A stretch of DNA of 64,000 nucleotides from Druceiella hillmani (taxonomy: Eukaryota; Arthropoda; Insecta; Lepidoptera; Hepialidae). The position numbers were made by a program, and so were the translations under genes. Below the pieces are notes generated by a model, which saw only the letters and a program-made list of their open reading frames with translations, ran no database searches and had not been told where the DNA came from. The stretch lies in NCBI GenBank assembly GCA_039881145.1, contig JAYKKI010000087.1, forward strand, positions 7,450,001 to 7,514,000. Reading direction: 5' to 3'. Of this stretch, positions 49,228 through 62,320 are shown piece by piece (the stretch's first letter is position 1; the number at the start of each line of letters is the position of its first letter).

Positions 49228-52200
49228 CATGAATATTTCATCAACTACGATCTTTGGAATTTCCCTGTAACTTTTTTATCCATCTTTGCGTTCTTTTCAT
49301 AATTTTGAAACAATTCGTTTTAGAAATCAGAGATATAATAAATAAAAAGAAAATTTATACTCTTATAAACAGTTTTCTGTGCTAAGTGTTTTCCAAAACA
49401 ACTGCTGTGGCCGATGGACAAGGGAAAAGCGATTGTTTTACAAAGGTCGTTTTTGGCCTTTAAAGGTATGGAACCCCAAAAAATGTACTACGCTTGGGCT
49501 TAAGAACCATCTATGTATTCTCTGAAACCCTGCTTCATCGTATTTTATGTAATAGTGGTGTACATTTTTATTAACAAAGTCGTTTAGTTATTACCATGAG
49601 TTCAAGTAACATAGAAATAATTACATAGATTAATGAAATAAAAAAAATTTAACAAAATGAAAATGAATTGAAACACCTTAAAAAAGGCTTGGGAAAAATA
49701 GGCGCTACCGATAAAAATATTGAAAATGAATGCATGACAAAACTTTTAAATAATAATAAAATGGCTAGGATAAATGTAAATATATTTGGCAAAAATACGG
49801 AAATATATTATATAGTCAGGGTAACAATAAAGTTTTAAAAATTTGAGGTGACATAATAAAATTGTTTTCAAAATTTGTATTAATCTCTTTAAGTTTCTTA
49901 AATCAATTTATTATTGCTGATGACACATATTATTTTTCTCCATCATGCACTTTGTCTTCATGGCATAAACAATTGAATCGACGCTATGTGTTAAAATTTT
50001 AATAATAAAATAATTATATTTTTTAATAAAATAATAAAATTATAAATTCAAATCTACCCACAGCTCGAACATAATTTTTTAACATCATTAACAGCGTAAA
50101 GTTTAAAGTTAATTTAGTCGGATCAAAATGTTAAGTATTTTTAAAAATTGCTTCCGGATTATCAGCATAGATACAAGAGTATAATGACGATAATGGAACT
50201 TTTGTATTCATCTTATGATAGCAAGTCAAGTTGGAAATTAAGAGTTTGCTTGTCACGGTTAATAAGTTAAAATTCAGGTAGAAATCATTTAATAAGTATT
50301 AGCAAGTCTTTTACAAAATATGGTGTGTAAATAAGTACAATAGTAACATTAATAATTAGTATTAAAATTATATAAAATATATAAATTGAACTTGTCATGT
50401 GCGCGTACTTAAATTAAGCAATTTGTGCTCGAAATAAAAAAAATGCCTAACAATTGGTTAGTTATTGGCAGAGAGTAATATAATTAGCCACAGGATGTAA
50501 AATCACGCATAAAATTGACAATCGCTCACGGAGAAATAAAAAATTGAAGGTGAGAAGGACCAATGGTTCCGCAAAAAGAACTAGTGCAATCTGTGTATGT
50601 CGCTAATGTAACCTAATAAACCTTGTAAAAACTTTTAACAGAAAGCGAAGCTTTTAACAGAATACATTGCAAATAATATCCGACTAGTAATGTTAGCTAT
50701 TTACCCCTTTTCTCTCTCTAGCGGACCAATGTTTACAAAAATCTATATATTTGCTATATATTTGGTCTATATATTATATATTTGGTGAAATATATTATTT
50801 ACTATATATTTGGTCTAAATTATACATAATTCATTGTTTCGCATTTATTGGTTTTGGAAACATAGTTGTTCAAATCAGTATATATTTTGCTATATCGTAC
50901 TCTCGTAGCAATTACGTCTAATATAGGCGGAAATCCAGTGCCAGGTCAAGTACTAGATATCATGTTGCGTAACATGTCTCATTTTTAGTACATAATTGAC
51001 TTAATTTCAAACATTTGTACGTTTTGAAATTGAAAAATATTAACCAATGTTTAATCAACAAACAAAAAAATTTCATTAACGATTAATTTATTAAATTTTA
51101 AACTTCAGCCTGTTCTACTTATAAAATAAAGTTCTAAACATAAAATAAAGAGACGACGGTGGTTTAATTTGACACAAAATTGCCACAAACAATTGTTCAA
51201 TGGCAGTAAAGCCTATTTTGTGAGAAAATTTATTACATACTGTTTATTGAAAACAGGACCACGTGTGAAAACTATTTTCCATTAAGAGAGAGCTATTTGC
51301 TGTTAAGGTGGATGTTTTGATAATAGCGTTGGGGTAAAAATTAAGACAATATATAAAGATATTTATAAAAGTCTGACCCTCAAGAAGTTATATGATCATT
51401 GCATTGATCAAAGTGACGAAATATTACTTTTTTATTTCGTGTTAGAAAAGTAGCGCTCAGCTGTAATTTGTAAATTCTCTCAAAAAGAAGAAAGATTTAA
51501 AATGTTGATATAATTTACAAGCAAATTTATTAAAATTATATTTTATAGATGGCAGCAGAAGCAGGCGAGCTGCTTGAAAATTTGCATAAATTTTTGACCA
51601 ATACTTATATTTTAGTCAAGTTTGTTTAGCGAGGCATTTTCATATTATTTTGACATGAAAGTTAAATTTATTGTGGAGGGAGCAGTAATTTATTTTTTTT
51701 AAACAAAACACTAATATGAATATATGTGGCCGTACTTATAACAAATTGCTGTCCAACCACCCATGGGTCCCAACTTATTTACAAAAATTCTATAATTGAT
51801 GCGGCATATATATATTTATCGCTGCAAAAAACCACCATATAATTACCACCATAAAACAAGAAATATCTTACGAATAAGTTTACTCAATTATTTATTTACG
51901 GAGAAAGAAAAAAATGAAACAAAAGTGTAACCTAAGGATTAGATAATTCCGTAATAAAAAAAAGAATAACGTCAAGAAAATTTTAAAAATACGTGGCTTT
52001 ATTTTGACACAAATTTGTTTGTTTTTTTTATTTAATTATGGACAACAAACAATAACGGTCATTACCTAAGCAACTAAATATTATTTCAGTTATATAAAAT
52101 CTTTAAGTATCACGTTTTTTAACTTGTTCCGTGTTAGTTGAAATTTGAGCTAGGCTGAGATGATTGGAATTTGGATCAATTTGCATACTATTTAAAGTGA

Positions 52201-53015
52201 ATTCGTATGGCTTTTTCAGTATAGATTTATTTAGTTTCATTTTTGTTGGACGTTCACTACGGATGTTGAATGTTGTTGGTTTTGGTTATTTCTTTTATGT
52301 TAAGTTTGGTCCCGTTGATTTCAAATTCTGAACCAATTATATAAGCAAGCTCAAAAAAAACAATGCCTCACTTAATAAAATGTCAAAAAAGAAAAAATTA
52401 TAATTTAAAAAACAAAAAAGAAACACGCTTTCGTGAACACTGCAACAAAACGCAAAAATAATTATAGAACTTATTTTCTCTGTCTGCTTTGTAGGGGCTT
52501 TATAGTAAACCATGTTTTTTATTTAGGATAATACTTGATTATAAAAGAGTGGGGTGCTTCGTCTTGAAATCGAACATGAAATATTAAACATTTTCATTCA
52601 CATAATATTAATTTGAAAAATAAAATGTTTTGTTTGAAGAAAAGTGCCCCACACTTTTAATTAAAATATTACAGTCAGTAACAAACATGGCTTGTACTTA
52701 GGTCCTTACAGAATAGACTGAGAAAAAAGGTTGAATATTTATTTTTTACTTTTACCTTCAGTATTTATGAAAACGTGTTTTTCTTAGTTTTTTAAAGTAT
52801 TATCGTTTTTTTTTGCCATCGAAATTAATTAAATATTAAAGTGGAAATATTAATGCGCGACCTTCAAAACTATTTTTGATGCAAATATAACAGACGATAT
52901 TTGATTATAATCGTTATAAAACTGAGTTTGAAATAAAATTTGTGAGTCAAATATCAATCATACGAGGAATTCACTTTATAAATCGTTTTCTATACACTTA
53001 AATGAGTGTTTTTTT

Positions 53016-53017
<2 letters not shown>
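49225..53017. other. AT-rich spacer
   Basis: A GC-richer patch lies at 49395-49500 without a long frame. TATATATTTGG-type motifs recur irregularly at 50735-50815. On the minus strand near 52330-52140 there are short frame-shifted peptides (EFEINGTKLNIKEITKTNN, then KSILKKPYEFTLNSMQ) that may be a decayed coding piece of unknown family. A 24-base word at 50215-50238 recurs at 53870-53893. Confidence 0.35.
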
Positions 53018-53102
<85 letters not shown>

Positions 53103-53116
53103 ATATATATATATAC
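53018..53116. repeat. (AT)n microsatellite with TTTAT interruptions
   Basis: About 99 bases. Confidence 0.97.
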
Positions 53117-55235
53117 ATTAATACCTAAAGTTTTTTTCTCCAGAGGCATTGAAAGATGAGTGACTTCTTTATTGTGACATTTGGGTACAATTTATGTGAT
53201 TGTCAATTGTTTACAAAAATACTTAAACATTTTTAATTTTAAAAGGTCTCAAGGTGTACTTCATTTTAGCGAATGAAAACGTCATAGGAGTACTAAAATT
53301 TACAACGTGAATTTGGAATAATTCGATGAGCTGTTATTATTTACAGAGTAAAACAAAAATGTTTTTAAGGTACAGAGAAAAAACGTCCAATTTTGAAGTA
53401 CATTTTCAATTGATTTGGGAAAGAAATAAATCAATTTGTACAAATTCCGTCTCCGGAGCCGTTCCTAGTTCGTGTTGTTCATAACATTCACCATATTGCT
53501 AGCTTATAGTGTACAGATAAATAATTTTGCACATACATTATGAAAATAAGAAATTTCTATACAACATAACTTCAGCTCCAATTATTTTATATTTTTCAGG
53601 TAGTACACTAGATTCTGGTGGAGCATAGTTTATTAGTATTTATTGTGATAGGAACAATAATTTTATTTATTATTAAAGAATTTCTATTAATTTTTTCATA
53701 CTGATTTTGGGCTTCTTAATAGTACTTCTGAATAATTTGTAGTAATTAATATAAACAGTCACGATATGATTTATTACTTTCACAGTATCACAATTCTGAT
53801 CCAAAATTTAAGGTTTTAATCTGAAGAGTAAAGTATCAAAACATTTAAAGTGGGTATTTACTTAAAGTAATGATAGCAAGTCAAGTTGGAAATCAAAAAG
53901 AAAAAGTCGGTACTTTCATTTAAATTTCATTTTTAATTTTAATTGAAAATTACAAATATTGTTCAATACTCTCAATATACGGAACCCCTGAAAGAGTCCG
54001 CCAGTTCAAGTGTTGCAAATGAACTGTCAATTTGGAAACTTGGAGATTACGGTATATTGGTCATATGCTATCAGATACGCAATACAAAGAGGGATTAGGC
54101 TATAAAAACATTGGTTCAGAATTTCAGTCAATTGCTTTACTTTCGTAAATATCGTAAATTGATTTCAATACTTTTAAATTCTGACTTTCTCTCTTTACTT
54201 TCTTTTTAATGTGGAATAATACCCTTTATTTAATTATTTATTCCTTAGTTTTTTTATTATCTATACGGTAGACTCATTACTTGAAGAAAATATGCAAGTC
54301 TTCCAAAACAAAGAAATATAAATAGTTAATTCCGAGATGGACTAGGAAGGACTAAATGACTATAATTTTTACAAATCAGTAAATTTTCTAATAAATAAAA
54401 TGTAGACATTTTAATTGGAAGAAAGAAGAAAAAATTAAGGAATTAAAAAATGTGGACATGCTGAAAATGGTTTAGTTAAATTAATTTCCTGCTATCAAAA
54501 AACTTATGAAACCATATATAAACAGTGAATTTCTGACATTAGTATCCAATGAATTCCACAACATAGTAGCGTAAAGTTAAAAGTATATTCACAAAATGAC
54601 GAACAACGTTTCGGAATGAGAAGCATGTGCAAAACGTAAATCTGGGCCATAATTTAATGTCTCCGGGATATTTTAAAACATTATAAAGTAGTGAACGTAC
54701 ACGAATATTGCACTGATCATGAATCGCCATCTATCATAGGCAAGATATAAACCCAAAAATAATATAGTTTTTGAGACCAAATAAGCAACGAACGTTTCAT
54801 GACATACATAATCAAGTTTTTCTAATTTAGTAAATATTTAGTATGATTAGTATAGTAAGCATCTAAAAATCAAGTAAATATATTTAAAATGTTTGATATA
54901 ATATGATGTTAGTTTCGAAGCAAGTGAATTTTTTAGAACTTTTTAAAGAAGGCATTTTACCGAAGAATTGACCTTGGGCATGATTGACCTGGCGCTGCTA
55001 ATAAAGATTTTGATCGATCCACAAATCCAGGTCCGTTAAAGTATTAAAAAATGGTATTAAATGTTGTATAACAAAAGACATGATAATTAGAAGTGCATCA
55101 TTCGTTTTATATGCATTGTGGTTTATTTTTGCCTGATAACCTTAAAAATAACTTGTTTCGTTAGACAAGGAATTATATTAGACTGAAAGGTAAGAACTTG
55201 TAACGAGCCAAAAGTGTATACATTTACACACAGAC
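53117..55235. other. AT-rich spacer
   Basis: No supported gene. The minus-strand 63-codon frame at 54539-54730 is unrecognised. Confidence 0.4.
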
Positions 55236-55286
<51 letters not shown>

Positions 55287-55294
55287 CATATATG

Positions 55295-55360
<66 letters not shown>

Positions 55361-55413
55361 TACACGTGTATCTGTATGTACTATCACACACACATGTATG
55401 TATGTATGTATGT
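55236..55413. repeat. Compound (TA)n and (TATG)n microsatellite
   Basis: TA repeats with CA and TG interruptions to about 55361, a short bridge, then TATG repeats at 55396-55413. All the tyrosine/isoleucine-repeat frames on both strands here are translations of the microsatellite, not genes. Confidence 0.97.
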
Positions 55414-56159
55414 ATAAACTCCATACTTGAACAATGGTTTAGGTCACTAACCGTAGGTAATTTGTTTTACGGAAAGGATGCTTTGAAAAAAAACTTTAAA
55501 TGGATGGGTATTTTTGGTATTTTTTTATATATTGAACAAAGCAAGAGTATAAATGTTTGTTTCATGACCACTTTCAAATTTTACTTTCGTTGAAAATGTT
55601 AAGCTTTAAGTAAATTTTAATTGTAAACGCGTGTTTAAACAGCTTGTATAAATATACTTTACATTTTTAGCGAACGAAAAAGGAAACGATTAAAGGAAAA
55701 CTGGGCAATATTTGTTAACTTCGCTTGTATATCGAATTGTAAATATGACTTATTGACGTGTACCCGTATTCACTTTCTCTTTGAATAAATTTTTTTATGT
55801 TAATATTAAAAAAGATAACTTGCCAAGCACGAATATAATCGCAATAAGAGGGTCACTGCACATTTAAACGTTTTTAAATATTCAATGTTACGTAATATTT
55901 CGATAAACTATTTACAAAATTCCATTTTCTTAAATAAATATATGGCCTACTATGTCTTCCATAGAAGCATGTTTCAAAAAATAGATATAATTTTATGTAG
56001 AATTAGAAATTATTGCTTTTTGGATTTTCTCTTTATTTGTGCTTTAAGATTTCCTACTATGCCGACTTTCAAGATTGTAGGTGGACCGGAAGGACTCTAC
56101 AGGTTTCGATGACGGTATAAATAAAAAAATACCTCTAAAGAGCCATTTTTTTGTGGCGT
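55414..56159. other. AT-rich spacer
   Basis: Plus-strand frames at 55366-55593 and 55885-56112 (75 codons each) are unrecognised and of chance length. Confidence 0.35.
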
Positions 56160-56337
56160 GATATTAATTTCAATTACATATCCCAAGTCGATATTAATTT
56201 CAATTACATTATAATGATATTAATTTCAATTACATATCCCAAGTCGATATTAATTTCAATTACATTACAATGATATTAATTTCAATTACATATCCCATAT
56301 TAATGATATTAATTTCAATTACATATCCCATATTAAC
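56160..56337. repeat. Six-copy tandem repeat of GATATTAATTTCAATTACAT
   Basis: The 20-base core starts at 56160, 56190, 56216, 56246, 56272 and 56305. The spacers alternate between ATCCCAAGTC and TATAAT/TACAAT, giving a 56-base higher-order unit, then change to ATCCCATATTAAT in the last two. The cores are essentially identical. Confidence 0.96.
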
Positions 56338-57183
56338 GGCTAACCAAATTTTTTTTTAGGTAAAACCGTAAGTCGATTGGGTTTTTATTATGTATTGATT
56401 TTTATTATTTATTGATTTATTTCCATATCCACAGATGATGATGGAATATACTAAGCCATATGGTGTTTGTGTCCCCACTGAACATAAAATTTATGTCGGA
56501 TGTACTATCTACTAACAGTAGCAAATATAATAAAAATGCTGTAGCTCTGTTAATATTAAATCCGTCCTGTAACAAGACCAGGTAATAAATGTTACGGGCA
56601 AAGTCTTCCGAAGAAATAGCTGAGATTCCCACCAATAATATTGCACCGCACGCTTTTGTAAATCCATGAATATTATCGAATTTACTACACTAATTCCAAC
56701 CACAATGATATAGTTATTACATGTGATAGCATATAAATTCGATTTCTGGTCACATGAGTTAATCAACCTACCTAATACAACTAAGTAATTTACAACCATT
56801 ATCAACTATTTCAGGAAATATTTGAAAACGTAGATTTGAAGTAATAAACATTTGAATAATATATGTAACTGCAACTTCCATAAAACCTCCAGTAAAATAT
56901 GAATCAAACATGATGGTCTTCATCATAAAAAGACAAATTTTAGATATTGTTACGATACCTATTTCTATTTAAATTAAAATATATACGGATATATAAGACG
57001 CATTCCTTCAAAATAATTTTTCTACCAAGGTAACTTTAATCTAACTGCATGCGAAACTAACAACTTGACCAGTAAGCATTTCCGTCAGTGCAGTTGAAAT
57101 TTGTGGTTTTACATGAAAATTAAGCTGAAATATTTAGCAGTTTTATCAATACAATTTATACTACATTATAATGACTATATATG

Positions 57184-57187
<4 letters not shown>
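56338..57187. other. AT-rich spacer with two overlapping minus-strand frames
   Basis: Minus-strand frames at 56512-56805 and 56417-56635 overlap in different phases and share a WWESQ/MVGIS junction, which could be one frame-shifted coding piece. The residues are hydrophobic but no family is recognised. Low support. Confidence 0.2.

Positions 57188-57232
<45 letters not shown>
57188..57232. repeat. (AT)n microsatellite
   Basis: About 45 bases of pure AT. Confidence 0.97.
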
Positions 57233-57235
<3 letters not shown>

Positions 57236-57373
57236 GGGCTTTATTTATCGTAAAATACATTGAGTCATGGAATAATATAAGTTATAAGTTTAAGAAATCA
57301 TTTCTTACCTCGATTTATTTTGAGTGATCTTAGACAATTAATATGCATGAAATAAAAGTAACATATAATAATT

Positions 57374-57832
57374 TTAAAGAAAGTTTTCCGCGTTAATAAA
57401 CCTACAATTTTTCACATCCTCAAATAAATTTTGTTCAATGAACAATTTAAAGGCGGTAAAGTTTGAGCTCACCAGTTCACTCAAGATACATCCTCGAAGC
57501 TTCAAATTAAATTCAATGAATGCTTCAATGAAGTCTAATTGTTGCAAAACTATACTTTGTTTATTGTCGTGAAATACAAATAACATCAGCGACAGAAACC
57601 TATTCAATGTATTTTAAAAAATCAGTTTAAACCATATTAAAAGAAAGAGGTACGAAAAGCATTGTTGCAGTATTAAGAAATGTGGTTGATTGTAAGTGGA
57701 AATATAGTAAAACAGTTTAATTACATTATTGTGATATGTAATTGCACTATCCATAGTTACGAAAATATTATTTGTAAACAGCGCCAATTTTACCTTGAGT
57801 TGAGACAAACCTAATGACAGTGCGCATCAAAT
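57374..57832 (-). pseudogene. Possible degraded coding piece with one internal stop
   Basis: On the minus strand one frame runs from a TGA at about 57833 to 57374 with a single internal stop (TAA near 57614), about 150 codons in all. It includes LSQLKVKLALFTNNIFVTM before the stop and LDFIEAFIEFNLKLRGCI and FKLFIEQNLFEDVKNC after it. There is no ATG at the start of either half. This is longer than most open runs here but still near what chance allows. I do not recognise a family; KLKVKLA-type segments occur in P/THAP9-like transposases, but the match is too short to use. Confidence 0.2.
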
Positions 57833-60800
57833 ATGACAGCACATAAAATATTTCCTATCACAAAATCTACGTCTTAGATATTAGCCAGAAACAACCACAA
57901 AAGTTTCAGTAGGTAATGAAAGCACCCTCAAAACGCGTTTGTAAAGCTTTTAAGCTCCTGTGCAGTCGAGGTTGTATAAACAGCGATAAGAGCAAATAAG
58001 CCTGCTTCATTAACGCCTCGCAACTTATTTTGTGAGGTAGAAGCTGACCTTCAATAAAAATAATTTTTACGTTAACTAAAACAAATTGTTTCTATGTTTA
58101 ACGTCAAATACTTACAATAATATTAATATGTTCAATGGGGCTGGTTATTATGGATACGTTATTATGTGCCATCAAGAATAAAAAAATCTTTAGAATTTAG
58201 TGAACTTTGCTCCTTTGTTTGTTTTCTTTTTGACAAAATTTATTAAAAAGTAAGTTAAAGCCGTTTTAACCTTAAAAATGGATATCAACAACGTATCAAA
58301 ATTATTTGTTAGGTGTAAATCAAGATGTCTAATCCCAAGTGAAATTGCACATAAATATTACTTGGAATGCTATATTGTAAACTTTATTTATTATAGGAGT
58401 AGTTACAGAGTTGTTTACAGTGTTTAAAATATAACAGTAAGTCTTTATTGTTATGTAAATATGTTGTAAAATTTAATTTCCTTTTAAAAGTAAAACTGTC
58501 TCAACAGGACTAAATACAGGAAGGTAATATTGATGTACCCTCTTTCAGTAAATAAATAAGAACTTTTTCAAAGCAGTAACCAGTACAAAAACCATGTTAA
58601 TTTTGGAATCAGGAGGATAGCAGATTGTTTCTCTAAGTTTCACCATTTCTACGTCTTCAAAATCAATTTTATGGATAATGAAATAACTTTATGAAACGTA
58701 TTTTTTTGTTCTAAATTCCTGAATATAGTGAACTTTCGTTCAAAATTTTCACTATGAAATCAAAGGGTCTATCAAGGTAGATTTTGTATAAAATAAATTC
58801 AACGTAACTATCTTCTTACCCAGTTTCTCATAAATATTTTTCTTTAAAATGTAGGTATTCAAAATTCTACAAAATTCACCTTTCACCCTGGTGCTTAGAA
58901 GAACTTCAAAGTTAACTAATAACTTTTTACCGTAAGTTTTGACATAGATTTGTTATTCTCCCAGTTTACAATACAAAAATTATATAAGCTTATTTGTCGG
59001 ATGTAAGGTGAGTCTACGATAGGTGTTCGAGAAAGTAGTAAAAGCTGCTGGAGATTGTATAAAATACTTTCGGGAACCCGAAAATATAATACCCGGGAAT
59101 AAAATACTTTCGGGAAAAATTGTCTTCACAGAAATAAAAAATGCATTGGCATTCATTCTAGATAACATATTGTATTATTTTTCTTCTAAAAAATAAGGTT
59201 ATTCTACTCTTCGTGTTAACTGACGAAAACATAATGAATATTTAAAGTGTAAATTGTGTAATAAAATAAAAATTAAATATTATTGAGTCTAGAATATTAC
59301 CATAATATTTAAAAATATGTAAATGTCTTTTAAATAAATTCACCTGTAATTAAAGAAATAAATTAACGACTTAAGCGAATATTTCAAGGAAAAGTAAAAC
59401 AAGAAATTCTTTTAATCTGAATGCGTCCATGCGGTTGGTGAGTCTTTCAAAATGAAGTACAAATGACATTAAAACCAATAAGAATGAAGATGAAGTATAA
59501 AGCTTCATAAAATTGGAGTTTATTAATACTAAAATATTTTAATCTAGTCATAAAAGAGCTTTTCTCATCTCACACTGTGGTTACTTTACTGTCTCTTAAC
59601 TTTTATAAAGTCGAAACAAGTATAGATAAAGCCTTCCATGTGATTATTTGTGGCCTACATGAATTCAAAATATATGTGACACATATTGACGAATTGTCGA
59701 TATTAATTTCAAGGAGTAGACTTGCTATATCAGTAACGAGTCGACATAAATTACATAGAGTAGGCTCCTTGAGTCGACAACAATGATATGTTGACATCCG
59801 CACTGGGTGTATTAAGCAAGTTTAAATGAAAAAAACTATCATATAATTAATATATTAATAATTACCTTTGAAGAGCTAATGGCACAAGTAAAAAAAAATA
59901 TTATGTTATGAATTATCTCTAAATATATACTAACTTATACATAAAAAAGGCATGTATAAAGCTTCTATGACATTTTTAAGAATTACTTGGTGCAGAAGGA
60001 ATAAAAATTTATTCGGAATAATAAATAACAAAAAGATTTCTATTAAAAACTAATTTACATTGATATTTCGAAATAATCGGAAAATTTATTGTTTTGCAAG
60101 GAAATTAAAAATAACGCTTTCTAAACCAAAAGACTCAATAAGACAAATCGAATGTGTTCAAGCTCAATGGGTCACAGTTAGACATCGAGAAGTCACACGA
60201 CCTCCCTCCCCCTCTATTATCAGAACATTCTGATCATTACATACAATTTTGACAATTTTGACATGACTTATTAAGTCAAGTAAAACGAGAACTAAATCTT
60301 AAACAAGGTCTTGGTAATAGAGCAAGTTTGACTTAAAAAATGATCTTTATCGTGAATACCATTTAAATTAATTAGCATTATCGAAAGCTCACTAGTGAGG
60401 AGATTAATAGGAATTATTTTTAATTCCTCTTTTCCAAGGTTTGTTCAAACAGTGTCACTTTATTCATTGCATTATTGTGGGTTCCGTGATTACAGACACT
60501 GCACTTTTGAGGCTCTAATATATCCATGATTTTATTTTAAGAATTTCGTTGGTCATTAAGGTTGATGTTTTTCTCCTTAATAGCTTGAAAGCAAATCGAA
60601 ATAATTTAAACCTTATTCAAGATTTATGGTAAAACTTTAATCTTTGATTACAACGAAATATTACGTTTTGCTTTACTTTTTATTAAACGAATCCCATTTA
60701 GAGGATGAAATTTCAAAGTTTGTAGGGCTTGTATTCAACGGTAGCTAGAAGGTATAAATTTTACATTATATAAGTTTGTTGTTTATGTATAATTGTTATT

Positions 60801-62289
60801 CTGTTCGTGTCTCAATTATTTGACTAACTTACTTTTAAATGTAATTAACATCAGTTCACCACAGCATACCTTTTGATACTAAATTATATCGGTAATTTAA
60901 TAACGACATATTTTCGTACAGGTGTTTTTACATTTGCCGACAGTTTCGTAATAGGACCTTTGGGATATATCAATTTTCAATCAGGTTAAATTTGAATCTT
61001 TTTCTATAAATGGATAGAGAATGGCGAATACTGAATAGAAGAAATTCCTGTCACCAGGAATGGAAAAAAGCCTTTAGTAGAAACTTTTTAATTCCAGTTT
61101 TGAAACTTTTAACTCTCATAATTCTAAATTTCTGACTTATTTCTAATAGAAATGAATATTGAGTATTTTTGCATTTAAACTAAATCAAAAGATTATAGAT
61201 AATTAGCTTAGTTATATATTCAACTGCAATCATTTAGATGTAAATAAAATAAAGATAACAAATATTTGAAAAGAATAGAGACTAACAGTGAAAACAAAAC
61301 GGATGTTTTATGTTGCGGCCTTAGTGAAATAGCATAATAAGTTCGTATTGTGGCTTTGGCAAACATCCAAACACATTTTATTCAAAAGACATAGTTCCTT
61401 TTAATACCAGAGTATTTTCTTAAGCGGTTTTCTTGTAATAAGCATATATTTATTTTGAAAAATCATGTTTGATCTTGTCAGCACGATGAATATTTTCTAA
61501 CAAATACCACGTATTTCGACTTAAATAATTATTTTCTAAGGTAAATTACATTTTCTTTATATTTTTAAAATTCATTTAAAATAGTTTATCACATCTGTAT
61601 TACAGAAAAGGACTTAATTGTACATAAATTTTAATAGAAATGACAAAGTAACTTAATTCGATTTCAAACATAATGTTTTTGGCACTATATTGACTTATGT
61701 AGCTTTGAATTTAATTCAATATTTAAAAAAGATAAATACCTAATTAATAAATTAATGATTAATTTTACCTGTACTTTGCTATTTGTCTTTTTACATATAT
61801 AATAATCGTTAATATTTCATTTCATAATTCGATATCGCTGGTAGATGTTAATATTTAAAATAATCACTCAGTATTCTTCTATTAAAAAGTACCAATTTCA
61901 TTTGGATTATTTTCAACCTACTCTGTATGTACATACAGATATATGTCGAGCTGGAACTTAGCACAAAAAATATTTGATCAAATTCTAACAGGTGGAAAAA
62001 ATTATTCTGGCATTGGTATCTAGTTTAGTAACAGTAACAATGATCCAATATGCCAAAAAGTTACCAAATGTCCACCTATGAAGAAAAGCACACAAGAAAA
62101 ACATCGTTATAAAGAGCTTTTAAAGTATTATGGAGATTGTCTTAACATTTCTTTTTCAGAGGTTAATGAAAAATAATAGCTTAACGGATACAAATTAAAA
62201 TTTATCAGTGATCCATTTATCTGTGTCAATCTCATGAAAATAAAATAAAACTACTGAGGTATAAATTAGTATACGTTTTTATATGTATT
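57833..62289. other. AT-rich spacer
   Basis: No gene supported. Notes: ATAAAATACTTTCGGGA occurs twice, 40 bases apart, at 59059 and 59099; overlapping frames at 59577-59803 on both strands are unrecognised; a CT-rich patch (CGACCTCCCTCCCCCTCTA) lies near 60200. Confidence 0.4.
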
Positions 62290-62320
62290 CAATTTCACGT
62301 GTTTTACACACGTGAAATTG
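62290..62320. repeat. Perfect 13-bp hairpin
   Basis: CAATTTCACGTGT pairs with ACACGTGAAATTG around a 5-base loop. It contains CACGTG on each side. Confidence 0.95.

Noticed and set aside
55123..55424. Five overlapping frames rich in alternating tyrosine and isoleucine on both strands
   Set aside because: They are translations of the (TA)n/(TATG)n microsatellite.
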